From positions 6,001-70,000 of the forward strand of contig NZ_RQFA01000026.1 in NCBI RefSeq assembly GCF_004770155.1: 64,000 nt of DNA. The letters run 5' to 3'. Under the pieces are notes generated by a model that saw nothing but the letters and a program-made list of their open reading frames with translations, ran no database searches and was not told where the DNA came from. Both the position numbers and the translations under genes were made by a program. Below, one piece after another: positions 52,626 to 60,994 of this stretch; position 1 is the stretch's first letter, and each line of letters opens with the position of its first letter. Source of the DNA: Leptospira gomenensis (lineage in GTDB: Bacteria; Spirochaetota; Leptospiria; Leptospirales; Leptospiraceae).

Positions 52626-53396
52626 ATGAAATCAGTTTATTTTTTTACGTTTGTCCTATTTTTTATAGTCTACTTTCCATTTTTATCTTTAGAGTCGAAG
52701 GAAAATGTAAAGTCAATGGAAAGTGAGACGGAAGAGGATCCGCAGGGAGATTTAAGGGAATCGAAAAGAATTTTTATCGGAGGATTTTTCTCCGAAGTAA
52801 AAGGATACGAGTTTTCTTGGTTTCAAGTCGGTTATAATTTCGATCGAACTTTATCTCTTTCTTTTCTTTATTTTCGAAAGTCGAGCGTAAATCATTTCGA
52901 TCTCGATCGATCGAAAGCATTTTCCTATCAGATATCGTATTCTCTTGAAAACAGGGATTTTTCTCAAGATCAAATCGGACTTGCGTTCGATTGGTTTCCG
53001 TTTAATTACCATCACTATTTTACTCTCGGGTTCGGTCAGGAAATCTATCGTCAAAAAGATCGAAAGCAGGAATATCAAGCGAATCTGAGTCGAGGAGAGT
53101 GGGATATCTCCGGTAAAATGTGGTCGTATTCGATTTATAACCGTCGAAATTACGTATCTATCGGAACGGGAGAACGTTTGGTTTTATCCTCGGGAATTTT
53201 TATCAATTGCGCCGTTTACGGATTATTCTATCTAAACAATTCCCCTCGTATTCAGAGAGAACTTCCACTTTTTTACAATCAGATTCCCGATTCGGCTCAG
53301 CTCAAAGAAATTTCGGACGACCCGGACTCGCAGGAGGCGAAACGAAATTCGTCGGCCGAGTTGTCCGTATTTATTTCAATCGGAGTTTCGATATGA
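52626..53396 (+). CDS. Hypothetical exported protein, likely beta-barrel
   Basis: A 256-residue protein with an N-terminal export signal (YFFTFVLFFIVYFPFLSL). The rest alternates aromatic and polar residues in short strands, for example FSYQISYSLENRDF, IGLAFDWFPFNYHHYFTLGF and LSVFISIGVSI with a final hydrophobic strand, as in outer-membrane barrels. No family is recognised. It converges with the M48 gene across an 84-bp gap with a hairpin. Confidence 0.65.
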   Translation: MKSVYFFTFVLFFIVYFPFLSLESKENVKSMESETEEDPQGDLRESKRIFIGGFFSEVKGYEFSWFQVGYNFDRTLSLSFLYFRKSSVNHFDLDRSKAFSYQISYSLENRDFSQDQIGLAFDWFPFNYHHYFTLGFGQEIYRQKDRKQEYQANLSRGEWDISGKMWSYSIYNRRNYVSIGTGERLVLSSGIFINCAVYGLFYLNNSPRIQRELPLFYNQIPDSAQLKEISDDPDSQEAKRNSSAELSVFISIGVSI

Positions 53397-53421
53397 TATT
53401 CGTGTCATCGATCGGAATTCA

Positions 53422-53444
53422 CGAGCCGCCCCCGTAGCGGCTCG
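53422..53444. terminator. Possible bidirectional terminator hairpin
   Basis: CGAGCCGC and GCGGCTCG form a perfect 8-bp GC-rich stem around CCCCGTA, between two convergent genes. Neither side has a clear T-run, so it may need Rho or only mark the 3' ends. Confidence 0.45.
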
Positions 53445-53480
53445 AAACGTTATCCGAAATCTCTGCTTAAAAGGATTCAA

Positions 53481-55460
53481 TCACTGAAGAATGATCTGAT
53501 CGACCCTGTTCTTTCTGTATTTAACGAAGGTATTTCCGTTTTGAGTATATCCGAGGTAAGCTCCGTTTTTCTGAAATCTTTTTCCGAAAACCCTTTCCGC
53601 CGAATTCCGATCCGAACCGATCGAAACACCTTTGTCTATTCCCGGACTTCCGTCGCCGTACATATTCACCTGAAGTACGGAGCCTATGCTCAGAAGGAAG
53701 GATGTTTCCTTTTTGTTATAGATGTAAAATTCGCTGCCCGAGGACTTATCCACCTGAATGCGGTCGGGTTTTCCCCATAGTTTCAAAAGGTCTTCCAGCT
53801 TATCTCCCGGACCGACACCACCCACTTTAAACAGGTTTTGTTTCGCGTTTTGGGAAGGATCGGGCAACGTGATACCGTGCAACTGCGCCAAGTGTTTTGC
53901 CCAACCGGAAGAAGAATCGTAATTATCTATATAATACGAGGCGAGTTGTTTCGTCTTCGGAGTTTTTTCCTTATAAGATTCCAAAAGAACGTAGTTTAGG
54001 ATGGGCGTAAAATTCTCGTAAACGTAATCCGGATCCAGTTGGGTTTTTTGACGGATCGAAGTTCCGATTCCTTGGAGATACGCCTGAACGTCCGGGTTGG
54101 TTTTCGATTGTGATCCGAGGTTCTGGATTTTTCCGTCCACCATCTTTCCTACGGAGCGAAAAATTTCCAGCGCCCTTTCCTGATCGTCGGTCCAATAAAA
54201 GACCACGCCGAGATTGTTCGCCAAAGGAATGGAATTTTCGGCGCGCACAGCGTTGCCCGCCAAAGACTTGGCGACGTTCATATCGTTTTCTTCGGTCGAG
54301 TACGAAAGTAGAATCGCGTAGTTCGAAACGAAGTAAGGATCCTCCGTTTTCAGGATAACTTTTTGATACGCCTCCTTAGCTTTTTGATACGCGGCGGAAT
54401 TTCCCGGAGTCGCTCGCATAACGGCTCTTTTGCGAATCCCGTCCGGAAACACCATCGAATCTCGGAAGGAAGGCATATCCAGAACCGGTTTTAACTTCAA
54501 GTCCTCGTTACTCGCTGTGGCCATCCAGATTTTATGAAGGCATACGGCGTACGCCTTTTCCAGATGTGTGTTCCCCGGAAATTTGGATAAGGCGCGTTCG
54601 AGGTTGGATTTCGCCTGATCCAAATTTTTACCGAATTGAACGTCGTCGTACGTCTTTTCCATAGTGGCGAGAAGGGAATACAACTCCTGTTTATCTCCGC
54701 CGAATCTAGACAAACGGTCGTTAGGCGAAGGGTGACTCGCGAAATAGACGGAGGTCATCGATTCCGGACTGATTTTGTCCAGCTTTTTGTTGGCGATGTA
54801 TTCTTTGTATTGGTTTTCGATATCGCTCATGAGCTCCAAGGTACGAATCATGTAGTCTCCGCCGTATCCGGCCTTATTGAGCAGTTGAAATCCGGTCTGG
54901 TCCGCATCCACTTCCTGTTCTTGCGAAAATTTAAGATTATCTAATACGGCTTCCCCCGTAGGATTCTCCTTCAATTGATAGAATTTTTTAACGGAGTTGA
55001 ACGTATGTCTGTTGTAATAATGCGACAATTCGTGAGATAAAACTCCCGCTACGTATCTTTCTCGGTAAAAATCCATCTTTTCTTTTGCGTCAGATTCCGA
55101 ACGGGAAATTACCTGATCGAGTATATCGAGAGTTCCGGAGTTGATACAAAATTGTCCTCCAGCCATAGCGAACGCGTTAAACGAGTTATCCTGCACGAGA
55201 TTGTATACGATCGGGAACGAAGGATTTCCGGACGAGTCTGCCAATTTCCGAAAGGCGGAATCGATCGGTTTTCTCCAGCCGTTGTAGTCCTTCAAAACTT
55301 TTCTGGATTTTAAAATTGCAGTATACTGATACGAACTTTGGCGGACGATCTGCGCGTATAACTCGGCGTCGAAATTGATCGGAGCGTTTTTTTCCGCGCT
55401 CAACGAAAAACTTAGGACGAGTGTAAGGATAGAAAAGACAAACGTGCGAATTCTAAACAT
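53481..55460 (-). CDS. M48-family metalloprotease with TPR-like repeats
   Basis: A 659-residue exported protein with signal TFVFSILTLVLSFSLSA. The zinc motif is LSHELSHYYNRH (His143, Glu144, His147), with the third ligand probably Glu183 in QEQEVDADQTG; AMAGGQFCINSGTLD is also family-typical. The central part carries tetratricopeptide-like units (AKSNLERALSKFPGNTHLE, AYQKVILKTEDPYF). The C-terminal part has a beta-rich tail (KLEDLLKLWGKPDRIQVD). It resembles the BepA/YfgC type, which handles outer membrane protein assembly; this function is inferred. No gene shares its operon. Confidence 0.87.
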   Translation of the reverse strand: MFRIRTFVFSILTLVLSFSLSAEKNAPINFDAELYAQIVRQSSYQYTAILKSRKVLKDYNGWRKPIDSAFRKLADSSGNPSFPIVYNLVQDNSFNAFAMAGGQFCINSGTLDILDQVISRSESDAKEKMDFYRERYVAGVLSHELSHYYNRHTFNSVKKFYQLKENPTGEAVLDNLKFSQEQEVDADQTGFQLLNKAGYGGDYMIRTLELMSDIENQYKEYIANKKLDKISPESMTSVYFASHPSPNDRLSRFGGDKQELYSLLATMEKTYDDVQFGKNLDQAKSNLERALSKFPGNTHLEKAYAVCLHKIWMATASNEDLKLKPVLDMPSFRDSMVFPDGIRKRAVMRATPGNSAAYQKAKEAYQKVILKTEDPYFVSNYAILLSYSTEENDMNVAKSLAGNAVRAENSIPLANNLGVVFYWTDDQERALEIFRSVGKMVDGKIQNLGSQSKTNPDVQAYLQGIGTSIRQKTQLDPDYVYENFTPILNYVLLESYKEKTPKTKQLASYYIDNYDSSSGWAKHLAQLHGITLPDPSQNAKQNLFKVGGVGPGDKLEDLLKLWGKPDRIQVDKSSGSEFYIYNKKETSFLLSIGSVLQVNMYGDGSPGIDKGVSIGSDRNSAERVFGKRFQKNGAYLGYTQNGNTFVKYRKNRVDQIILQ

Positions 55461-55599
55461 ATTCCGTAAACCTTAAGAGTGATTTAAATAACGTCGGGGC
55501 CTCTAAGATCGCAAAAAAAAAAACGTTGTCAAGCTCTTCCTTTTGATGCGGACTGCGGAATCCGCGCTGCGTAGGAAAAAAATTATAATTCGAAATTCT

Positions 55600-56178
55600 T
55601 CAAAATCCCTTTTGGAGGATCAGATTTTTTATTTCCGGATCGGACCAAGTCCGAAGTTCGAATAAATATTCGTACGGATCCTCGTCGATTCGCAAAAGAT
55701 CGCAAAACGCCTGTTCGGTTGTCCGGCCTCGGAGTTTTAGATCCTTTATTTTCTCCCCGAATTCCGGAACGGCGAACGTAAGAATCCTGTGTTCCACGAT
55801 CATATGAACGAATCCCATCTGTGATTCGACGGGAATCGGCTGCGCGAAAATTTCGTACTTAAAATTCTCGATACGAAAACGTGTGATGATCGTCGCCAAA
55901 TTTTGGAAATTTTTTTCTTCGATTTCGAAATCGTAAAATCGGGAAAACGAAGTTCCGAGTTCGAGTTTGAATTCTTCCGAATCCTTATAACTGCAAAGAA
56001 TGTCCACGTCGCTTTCATCAATGTCTATTTCAAGAGGAACGGTTCCCGCAAAAACAGGACCGTATTTAGAAATCGAATCGAAGATCGAATGTCTTTTTAT
56101 TTCCTCCCAAATCTTTCTTTGTTTTAGGTTTCCGTTTTTGAGGAAATTCGGCGATGAAAAATTCGGTTTCGTATCCAA
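55600..56178 (-). CDS. DUF4269 protein (nucleotidyltransferase-like)
   Basis: A 192-residue protein. LKNGNLKQRKIWEEIKRH and VFAGTVPLEIDIDESDVDIL fit DUF4269, in which the G-(T/S)-x-P...D-x-D pattern resembles nucleotidyltransferase active sites. MIVEHRILTFAVPEFGEKIK and LKLRGRTTEQAFCDLL follow. The enzymatic role is unproven. It lies 24 nt downstream of the LuxR-type gene on the same strand. Confidence 0.8.
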   Translation of the reverse strand: MDTKPNFSSPNFLKNGNLKQRKIWEEIKRHSIFDSISKYGPVFAGTVPLEIDIDESDVDILCSYKDSEEFKLELGTSFSRFYDFEIEEKNFQNLATIITRFRIENFKYEIFAQPIPVESQMGFVHMIVEHRILTFAVPEFGEKIKDLKLRGRTTEQAFCDLLRIDEDPYEYLFELRTWSDPEIKNLILQKGF

Positions 56179-56202
56179 GTTACCTGATATCTGAGAGAAA
56201 AT

Positions 56203-56730
56203 TTAATCCTCTTCAGGTAGAAGCGGAGAAATAAAATAAGCGATGAATTCCAATTTACCAGTGGTTCCAGATTTTTGATAGATGGAGAAAGTCTGATTTT
56301 CGATCGTCTTCAGACTTTTTCCTCGTATAGCAGCGATTTGGTGATTTGACATTCCGCGCAAAAGTAGGACGGCGATCTCTTTTTCCTTATCCGAAAGTCC
56401 CCAACCTGCGAGTTGTTTTTGGAACGATTCCCAAAAGGATTGGTCCGTATGCGTAAGGAGTTGATTCTTATTTTTCAACCCTTCGATCACCACTTTGGCC
56501 GATTCGATGTCTTCCTGTGTGTTTCTGATTTCCTGAAACAGAAAAAAAATTCCGATAATCGATAGAAGTCCGAACGCGGTCTCAATGGTGGTAAAGTATG
56601 CCTGGGACCTTTCGATCCAATGAATGTCGAACGCGAACGTAAGGATTTCTTCTATTATCCAGAGAAGGATCAAAAAGATATAAAGCGAAAAAAAGTAGAA
56701 CCGTTTTTCTTGAGGAAACCAGAATTTCAT
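56203..56730 (-). CDS. Membrane-anchored LuxR-type helix-turn-helix protein
   Basis: A 175-residue protein (from the ATG at 56730; a GTG at 56757 would add nine residues). Two membrane segments (YFFSLYIFLILLWIIEEIL and AFGLLSIIGIFFLFQEI) are followed by a coiled coil and a C-terminal LuxR/GerE-type helix-turn-helix, GLSDKEKEIAVLLLRGMSNH and SLKTIENQTFSIYQKSGT. A one-component membrane regulator is inferred; the target is unknown. It is divergent from the ankyrin lipoprotein gene. Confidence 0.82.
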   Translation of the reverse strand: MKFWFPQEKRFYFFSLYIFLILLWIIEEILTFAFDIHWIERSQAYFTTIETAFGLLSIIGIFFLFQEIRNTQEDIESAKVVIEGLKNKNQLLTHTDQSFWESFQKQLAGWGLSDKEKEIAVLLLRGMSNHQIAAIRGKSLKTIENQTFSIYQKSGTTGKLEFIAYFISPLLPEED

Positions 56731-56935
56731 TTTTAAAAGCCGCTTATAGAACGGCACAAGTAAAACTAAGAACTCTCCCTTTTCCGAGTCAAGTATGATA
56801 ACGGATCCGAAACGTTCCTTAGGTAAAAACCACTAAACACAACGAAACCCTTTGGGGAATTACCGTAGTTACTGTCTCCTCCTATTGTATCCCCGAATAT
56901 TACGGGTATCGTTTATCACATCGAGGTGGAAAGTC

Positions 56936-57457
56936 ATGAAACTTTCGGAATTTTTTAAACGGACGAAAACGAGTCGAAACATAGGATATTTTCTCGTCGG
57001 TGCGATCTTGAGTCTATCGACGCAGGCTTGTATCCTTCCTCAGGAAAAAATTTATTCCGCGAATACCGGTCCCAGTCCGACCGATTTCGTCTATCGCGGG
57101 GATTTGGAAGGGCTCGAAAATTCGCTTCGATCCGGAAAGGGGGTCGATCAGCGCGATCCATTTTTTAGAAATTATACTCCGTTGATGGTCGCCGCGAGGG
57201 AGGGCGAGTATTTGATCGCGGAATTTTTAATACGAAAAGGCGCTGACGTCAACGCGAGAACCCGCGACGGACATACCGCTTTGATGATGGCTGCCTTTAA
57301 TCGTTATCCTCAAATCGTAAAACTGCTGATCCGTTCGGGCGCTGACGTCAACGCGTCAACAGTTCAGGGGCACACGGCGTGGACGGAAACCACATTAGAA
57401 GATTATAAAAAAGTGCAGGATATTCTTTCCGAATACGGCGCAGGTCCGAAACGATGA
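56936..57457 (+). CDS. Ankyrin-repeat lipoprotein
   Basis: A 173-residue protein with the ATG at 56936 after an AGGTGG ribosome site. The signal ends in LSTQAC with lipid Cys at about residue 31. Three ankyrin repeats are visible: YTPLMVAAREGEYLIAEFLI, GHTALMMAAFNRYPQIVKLL and the final GHTAW. Two repeats begin with the same 18-nt sequence at 57239-57256 and 57338-57355 (99 bp apart), a sign of repeat duplication. It overlaps the next gene (ATGA). Confidence 0.85.
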   Translation: MKLSEFFKRTKTSRNIGYFLVGAILSLSTQACILPQEKIYSANTGPSPTDFVYRGDLEGLENSLRSGKGVDQRDPFFRNYTPLMVAAREGEYLIAEFLIRKGADVNARTRDGHTALMMAAFNRYPQIVKLLIRSGADVNASTVQGHTAWTETTLEDYKKVQDILSEYGAGPKR

Positions 57458-57822
57458 ACCGTTTAATAAGACTGTTTCCTTTTTTGTTGTTCCTATTTCT
57501 GCAATCCTGCGAAGTCGATACTTCCGGCTGCGAGAAAAACTGCGATATTCAATTTTCCACTTGTTTATTGGTCGCCGTAAACAACGGAACAGCCAATCAA
57601 TCATCGGCCGTCCCTTTTATCTGCTATCAGATTTGCGACAACTGTAAGGATAATTGTAAGGTTCGTAATTCCTCCGGAGGAAACAATCGTACGGGGACGA
57701 GAAGTACCGGTTCGGGTTCCGGAAGTCGAGGCGGAGGAAATGGCGGTGGTGGAGGCGGAAGCGGCGGAGGATCCGGAGGTCATGGAGGGGGAGGGCACGG
57801 AGGTGGCGGAATTGTCTTCTAA
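57454..57822 (+). CDS. Small Cys-rich lipoprotein with glycine-rich tail
   Basis: A 122-residue lipoprotein. The signal ends in FLFLQSC. The mature N-terminal half has nine cysteines in short pairs (GCEKNC, STC, ICYQIC, NCKDNC), suggesting a disulfide-rich module. The C-terminal half is almost only Gly with Ser/His/Arg from about residue 78. Function unknown. It overlaps the ankyrin lipoprotein gene by 4 nt, so the two are co-translated. Confidence 0.75.
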   Translation: MNRLIRLFPFLLFLFLQSCEVDTSGCEKNCDIQFSTCLLVAVNNGTANQSSAVPFICYQICDNCKDNCKVRNSSGGNNRTGTRSTGSGSGSRGGGNGGGGGGSGGGSGGHGGGGHGGGGIVF

Positions 57823-57862
57823 CCGTATTTCCGCGCAAAACGAAAAACGAAACGATCGTAGG

Positions 57863-58312
57863 ATGGAATCGGCCTTTCTATCTTTGGTGATCACTTGTAT
57901 CGTGACCAATCTTTTCTGTTCTTCCCTTTTACCGATGGAAAAAAGGAATTACCCTAAGGAAGTGTCGATGGAAAAAAATAGAACGCTGAGAGATTGGATT
58001 TCTATCAAAAAGGAGCGTTTCGGTTTGAACTTGTTCGTTGACGAAATTTCCGAAAACCGGTTTAGGATGAAATATTATAGCGCAAGGGAATTTTATTTCG
58101 ATGTGTATCTCGCTTGTAGTTTTACGGTTTCCCGGTCTACCGAAAATACATTCAAAATTACGAATATGAGTTACGTTATGGATAACGGCTGTTCTAAAAG
58201 TAATCAGACGGATTGGTGTTATCAAAGCAGAGGTGTGGTTGGTCCGGTTTCCGAAGAGGAAAACGAAAAATATATGTTACCCTGTTTGCGGGAATTCCTA
58301 AACGAACTCTAA
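57863..58312 (+). CDS. Hypothetical lipoprotein
   Basis: A 149-residue protein starting at an ATG at 57863; an in-frame start at 57740 would run inside the glycine-rich gene and is unlikely. The signal LVITCIVTNLFC supplies a lipobox Cys. Later cysteines (LACS, NGCS, DWCYQ, LPCL) suggest disulfides. It is unrecognised and is third in a lipoprotein run with the ankyrin and Gly-rich genes. Confidence 0.65.
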   Translation: MESAFLSLVITCIVTNLFCSSLLPMEKRNYPKEVSMEKNRTLRDWISIKKERFGLNLFVDEISENRFRMKYYSAREFYFDVYLACSFTVSRSTENTFKITNMSYVMDNGCSKSNQTDWCYQSRGVVGPVSEEENEKYMLPCLREFLNEL

Positions 58313-58315
58313 TTC

Positions 58316-58356
58316 CGGCGCGAGCGGCGTTCGGATAAATTTCCTTCACCGCGCCG
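58316..58356. terminator. Possible hairpin between convergent genes
   Basis: CGGCGCG at 58316-58322 pairs with CGCGCCG at 58350-58356 around a 27-nt loop; alternative pairing GCGGCG/CGCCGC is possible. It is GC-rich with no T-run, in the 64-bp gap between convergent genes. Confidence 0.3.
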
Positions 58357-58376
58357 CATAATTTTGCCGTACGATT

Positions 58377-59525
58377 TTATTCTTTGGGATATTCTATCTG
58401 CAAGGATACGAAAGAAGAAGTCGAATTCCCGTATAAAAGTTCTATGTGTGTGAGAGTTTTTTTCAACACGTTTACCGCCGTTTCGGCTTTTTCCATCGTT
58501 ATCGAACGATCTAAGAATCGGTTCGGCTCGTTTTGAAGATCCGGTATTAGGAGAAGTTCGGATTTCGTTCGAATCGATCCGGAGGAATTCGAAATAGAAA
58601 ACACGTTCGTCCTAAAGGTTCGTGCGTAAGCATCCGCGGCCAAAGCGAGCGATACCTCGTCCATTCCTTGGAAAACGGGAATTCCGACGTCTTCTCGGTT
58701 CCAAAAGAAAAGCAGATTCTTTGCGGCCGCGAAGTAGTGTTTCGTTTCGAATGCGAATTCCGAACTGCAATGTTCGTCACTCCAATCCGTCACTCCGAAG
58801 TCGCGTGCAACGTTAGACGCTCTTTGCTTTCCAGCAATCGATTCGACCAAGGCTAAGGAAATCGGAATGGAAGCGGTAACTCCCGTAGTCGTGATCACAT
58901 TTCGATCGGCAACGTATCTTTTGTTTCGTATCCATTGTGTGGAAGGAAACTTTTCCCTCAATTTTTCGAAGGAATACCAATGTCCCGTCGCCCGTTTGTC
59001 GTTTAACAATCCGGCGTTCGAAACCAGCCAGACACCGTCGCAGATTCCGATTACGGTCGCTCCTTTTCTGGACTGGTCCCGAATCCAATCGATCAGGATC
59101 CGGTTTTCCGAATTATGCACCGCAGGGACGATCACGTAATCGGCTCCTTCCGGAAACTTTAAGTCGAAATCGGTGAAGTCGTTTCCGATCTCGAACTTGA
59201 GGGCGGGAAACATATTCATCGTGCCCCTCTTATCGGCTAACGCGTGTATGTCGGCAATTTTCGCCCGTTTTAGAACCCCGAAAGGTACGATAAAGTCCGA
59301 AAGTTCCGTGTATTTCGTCTCCCCTATAACGGCGATAACCGGGCGTTTTCTGCCGAACCGCGGTTTGTACCGTTCCAAACCGGATTCGGGTTTTATCAGC
59401 GCGGGTTTTTGTTTTATTTCCGGATCCGTTCCGCAATTCCAAATCGAAATCGCGCAGACGAAATATATTATTGTTTTTTTATATTTTGAGAAGATAAACC
59501 GGGTATCGAAGCTGTTAACATTCAT
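58377..59525 (-). CDS. DJ-1/PfpI-family lipoprotein
   Basis: A 382-residue protein starting at the ATG at 59525, after GGAG. The signal YFVCAISIWNC makes it a lipoprotein. The domain from about residue 65 is a class I glutamine amidotransferase-like (DJ-1/PfpI) fold, with ATVIGICDGVWLVSNAGLLN holding the nucleophile-elbow Cys and KRATGHWYSFEKLREKFP typical of the AraC-associated type (GlxA). No helix-turn-helix follows; instead the C-terminal part continues about 100 residues with GMDEVSLALAADAYARTF. A sensor-type domain used on the periplasmic face is an inference. Confidence 0.82.
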   Translation of the reverse strand: MNVNSFDTRFIFSKYKKTIIYFVCAISIWNCGTDPEIKQKPALIKPESGLERYKPRFGRKRPVIAVIGETKYTELSDFIVPFGVLKRAKIADIHALADKRGTMNMFPALKFEIGNDFTDFDLKFPEGADYVIVPAVHNSENRILIDWIRDQSRKGATVIGICDGVWLVSNAGLLNDKRATGHWYSFEKLREKFPSTQWIRNKRYVADRNVITTTGVTASIPISLALVESIAGKQRASNVARDFGVTDWSDEHCSSEFAFETKHYFAAAKNLLFFWNREDVGIPVFQGMDEVSLALAADAYARTFRTNVFSISNSSGSIRTKSELLLIPDLQNEPNRFLDRSITMEKAETAVNVLKKTLTHIELLYGNSTSSFVSLQIEYPKE

Positions 59526-59633
59526 AGTTCGAGTATAACTCCTATTTTTAATCGAGTCGTCCGTCCGGATACGGACGGACCGTTTTTTAGGAAAAAATAT
59601 CGACAGAGTTGAACGATCGGTTGAAATCATTTT

Positions 59634-60806
59634 ATGAATACCTTTATCGCGTTCGGAGCCGGGCTTTTGTTTCTTTTGGCGATCTCCGGTTTTTTGAATT
59701 CCCGTAAGAATCGGGAATCCGACTCTTCGTACGCGGAGGATTCCGATTTCGAGACGGAAAGAAAATATCTGGTGCGCGTCGAAAATCTTTCCGGAGTATT
59801 ATTTTTTACTGCGGGAATCGTTCAGTTGCACCTTTATCTGGAATTATCCGATCAACTTTCGAGCGCATTATGGTTTTTTAATCTACACATTCCGGCCGTT
59901 TTTTTGATCGGACCTCTCACCTATCTTTATTTCGAAACGCTGAGCGGAGGAAGTTCGATCCTACGTGCCTTTCATTTTTTTCCCGCTTTAGGATCGGCGA
60001 TCGTTATGCTTCCCTTTTATCTTCGCAACGGAGAAAGGAAAGCCGCTTTTCTCGCGCACGAAACTCCGCTGGATCCGTTTCATACTGTGATTCTTACGTT
60101 GTTGGTTTTAGGGACGATTTCCAATTTAATCTATCCGATCGGTTTATTCCGAAAGGTTTGGCGATGGAGAAAGAATTCCTCCGAAAAACGGCCCGTTTCC
60201 TTTTTACCTTTTTTATTTTTGTTTGCCGGAACGGTTTTCGTATTATCGTTGTTCGCCGCCGCCCAGATTTTTTATATGCCTTTATTTCCGACGGCTTCCG
60301 CTTGCCTGACGATTCTGATATGTTCTATATTTTTGATGAGCGTGGCAAATCCCGATCTCACGCGTTCGTTCGTAAAGGATTCGAGGGAGGCTCGGTATAA
60401 GGAAAGTAGAATTTCAGGTTTGGATCTGAATACGGTTTTAATTCGCTTGGACGAATTGATGACGGTCAAACGATTGTATTTGGACGAGAATTTAACGCTC
60501 GGAAAACTGGCCGCCGAACTCGACGTTCAAACACATCAACTTTCCGAAATTCTAAACGTTCGTCTCGGAAAAAGTTTTCGGGAATACGTAACGCGATTCC
60601 GATTGGAAGAAGCCGCCGATCTTTTGCTTGGAGAGCCGGAGCGATCGATACTTTCCGTTCTTTACGCTTCCGGTTTTAATTCGAAATCCTCCTTTCATAA
60701 ACTTTTTCAGGAATATTACGGTTGTTCGCCTTCCGAATTCAGAAATCGGGAATCGCTGAAAAAGAGAAGGGACTTTTCAAACGCGGATCCTCCCGATCTA
60801 ATTTAG
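59634..60806 (+). CDS. AraC-family regulator with N-terminal membrane domain (second copy)
   Basis: A 390-residue protein with about seven membrane segments over the first 250 residues (AGLLFLLAISGFL, GVLFFTAGIVQLHLYLEL, AVFLIGPLTYLYFETL) and a C-terminal AraC helix-turn-helix pair, TLGKLAAELDVQTHQLSEIL and SVLYASGFNSKSSFHKLFQ. It shares layout and the KRLYLDENL/LDEDL start of the DNA-binding part with the protein at 31519. The DJ-1 lipoprotein is divergent across about 108 bp; it may be its target or its partner. Confidence 0.88.
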   Translation: MNTFIAFGAGLLFLLAISGFLNSRKNRESDSSYAEDSDFETERKYLVRVENLSGVLFFTAGIVQLHLYLELSDQLSSALWFFNLHIPAVFLIGPLTYLYFETLSGGSSILRAFHFFPALGSAIVMLPFYLRNGERKAAFLAHETPLDPFHTVILTLLVLGTISNLIYPIGLFRKVWRWRKNSSEKRPVSFLPFLFLFAGTVFVLSLFAAAQIFYMPLFPTASACLTILICSIFLMSVANPDLTRSFVKDSREARYKESRISGLDLNTVLIRLDELMTVKRLYLDENLTLGKLAAELDVQTHQLSEILNVRLGKSFREYVTRFRLEEAADLLLGEPERSILSVLYASGFNSKSSFHKLFQEYYGCSPSEFRNRESLKKRRDFSNADPPDLI

Positions 60807-60994
60807 TAAAAAAGTTTTTTCATATTGATCTCCCTAAAATCGGTAAAAATATTTCCAAAACGAATTCTTCGTGTAGAATAGTTCCGTTTTTTAATCTTCG
60901 AGACAATCCCGATATTGAAAAGGAAACGTTTCCGGATCGTAAGAGCCGTAAATCTACGTAACGATCGAAATCGGATTTCTTCCGGAGAAAAGGT

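Noticed and set aside
57740..57862. In-frame extension of the third lipoprotein into the glycine-rich gene
   Set aside because: The extension (Glu/Ala/Val-rich) is the shifted frame of the Gly repeat, and the lipoprotein signal needs the start at 57863.
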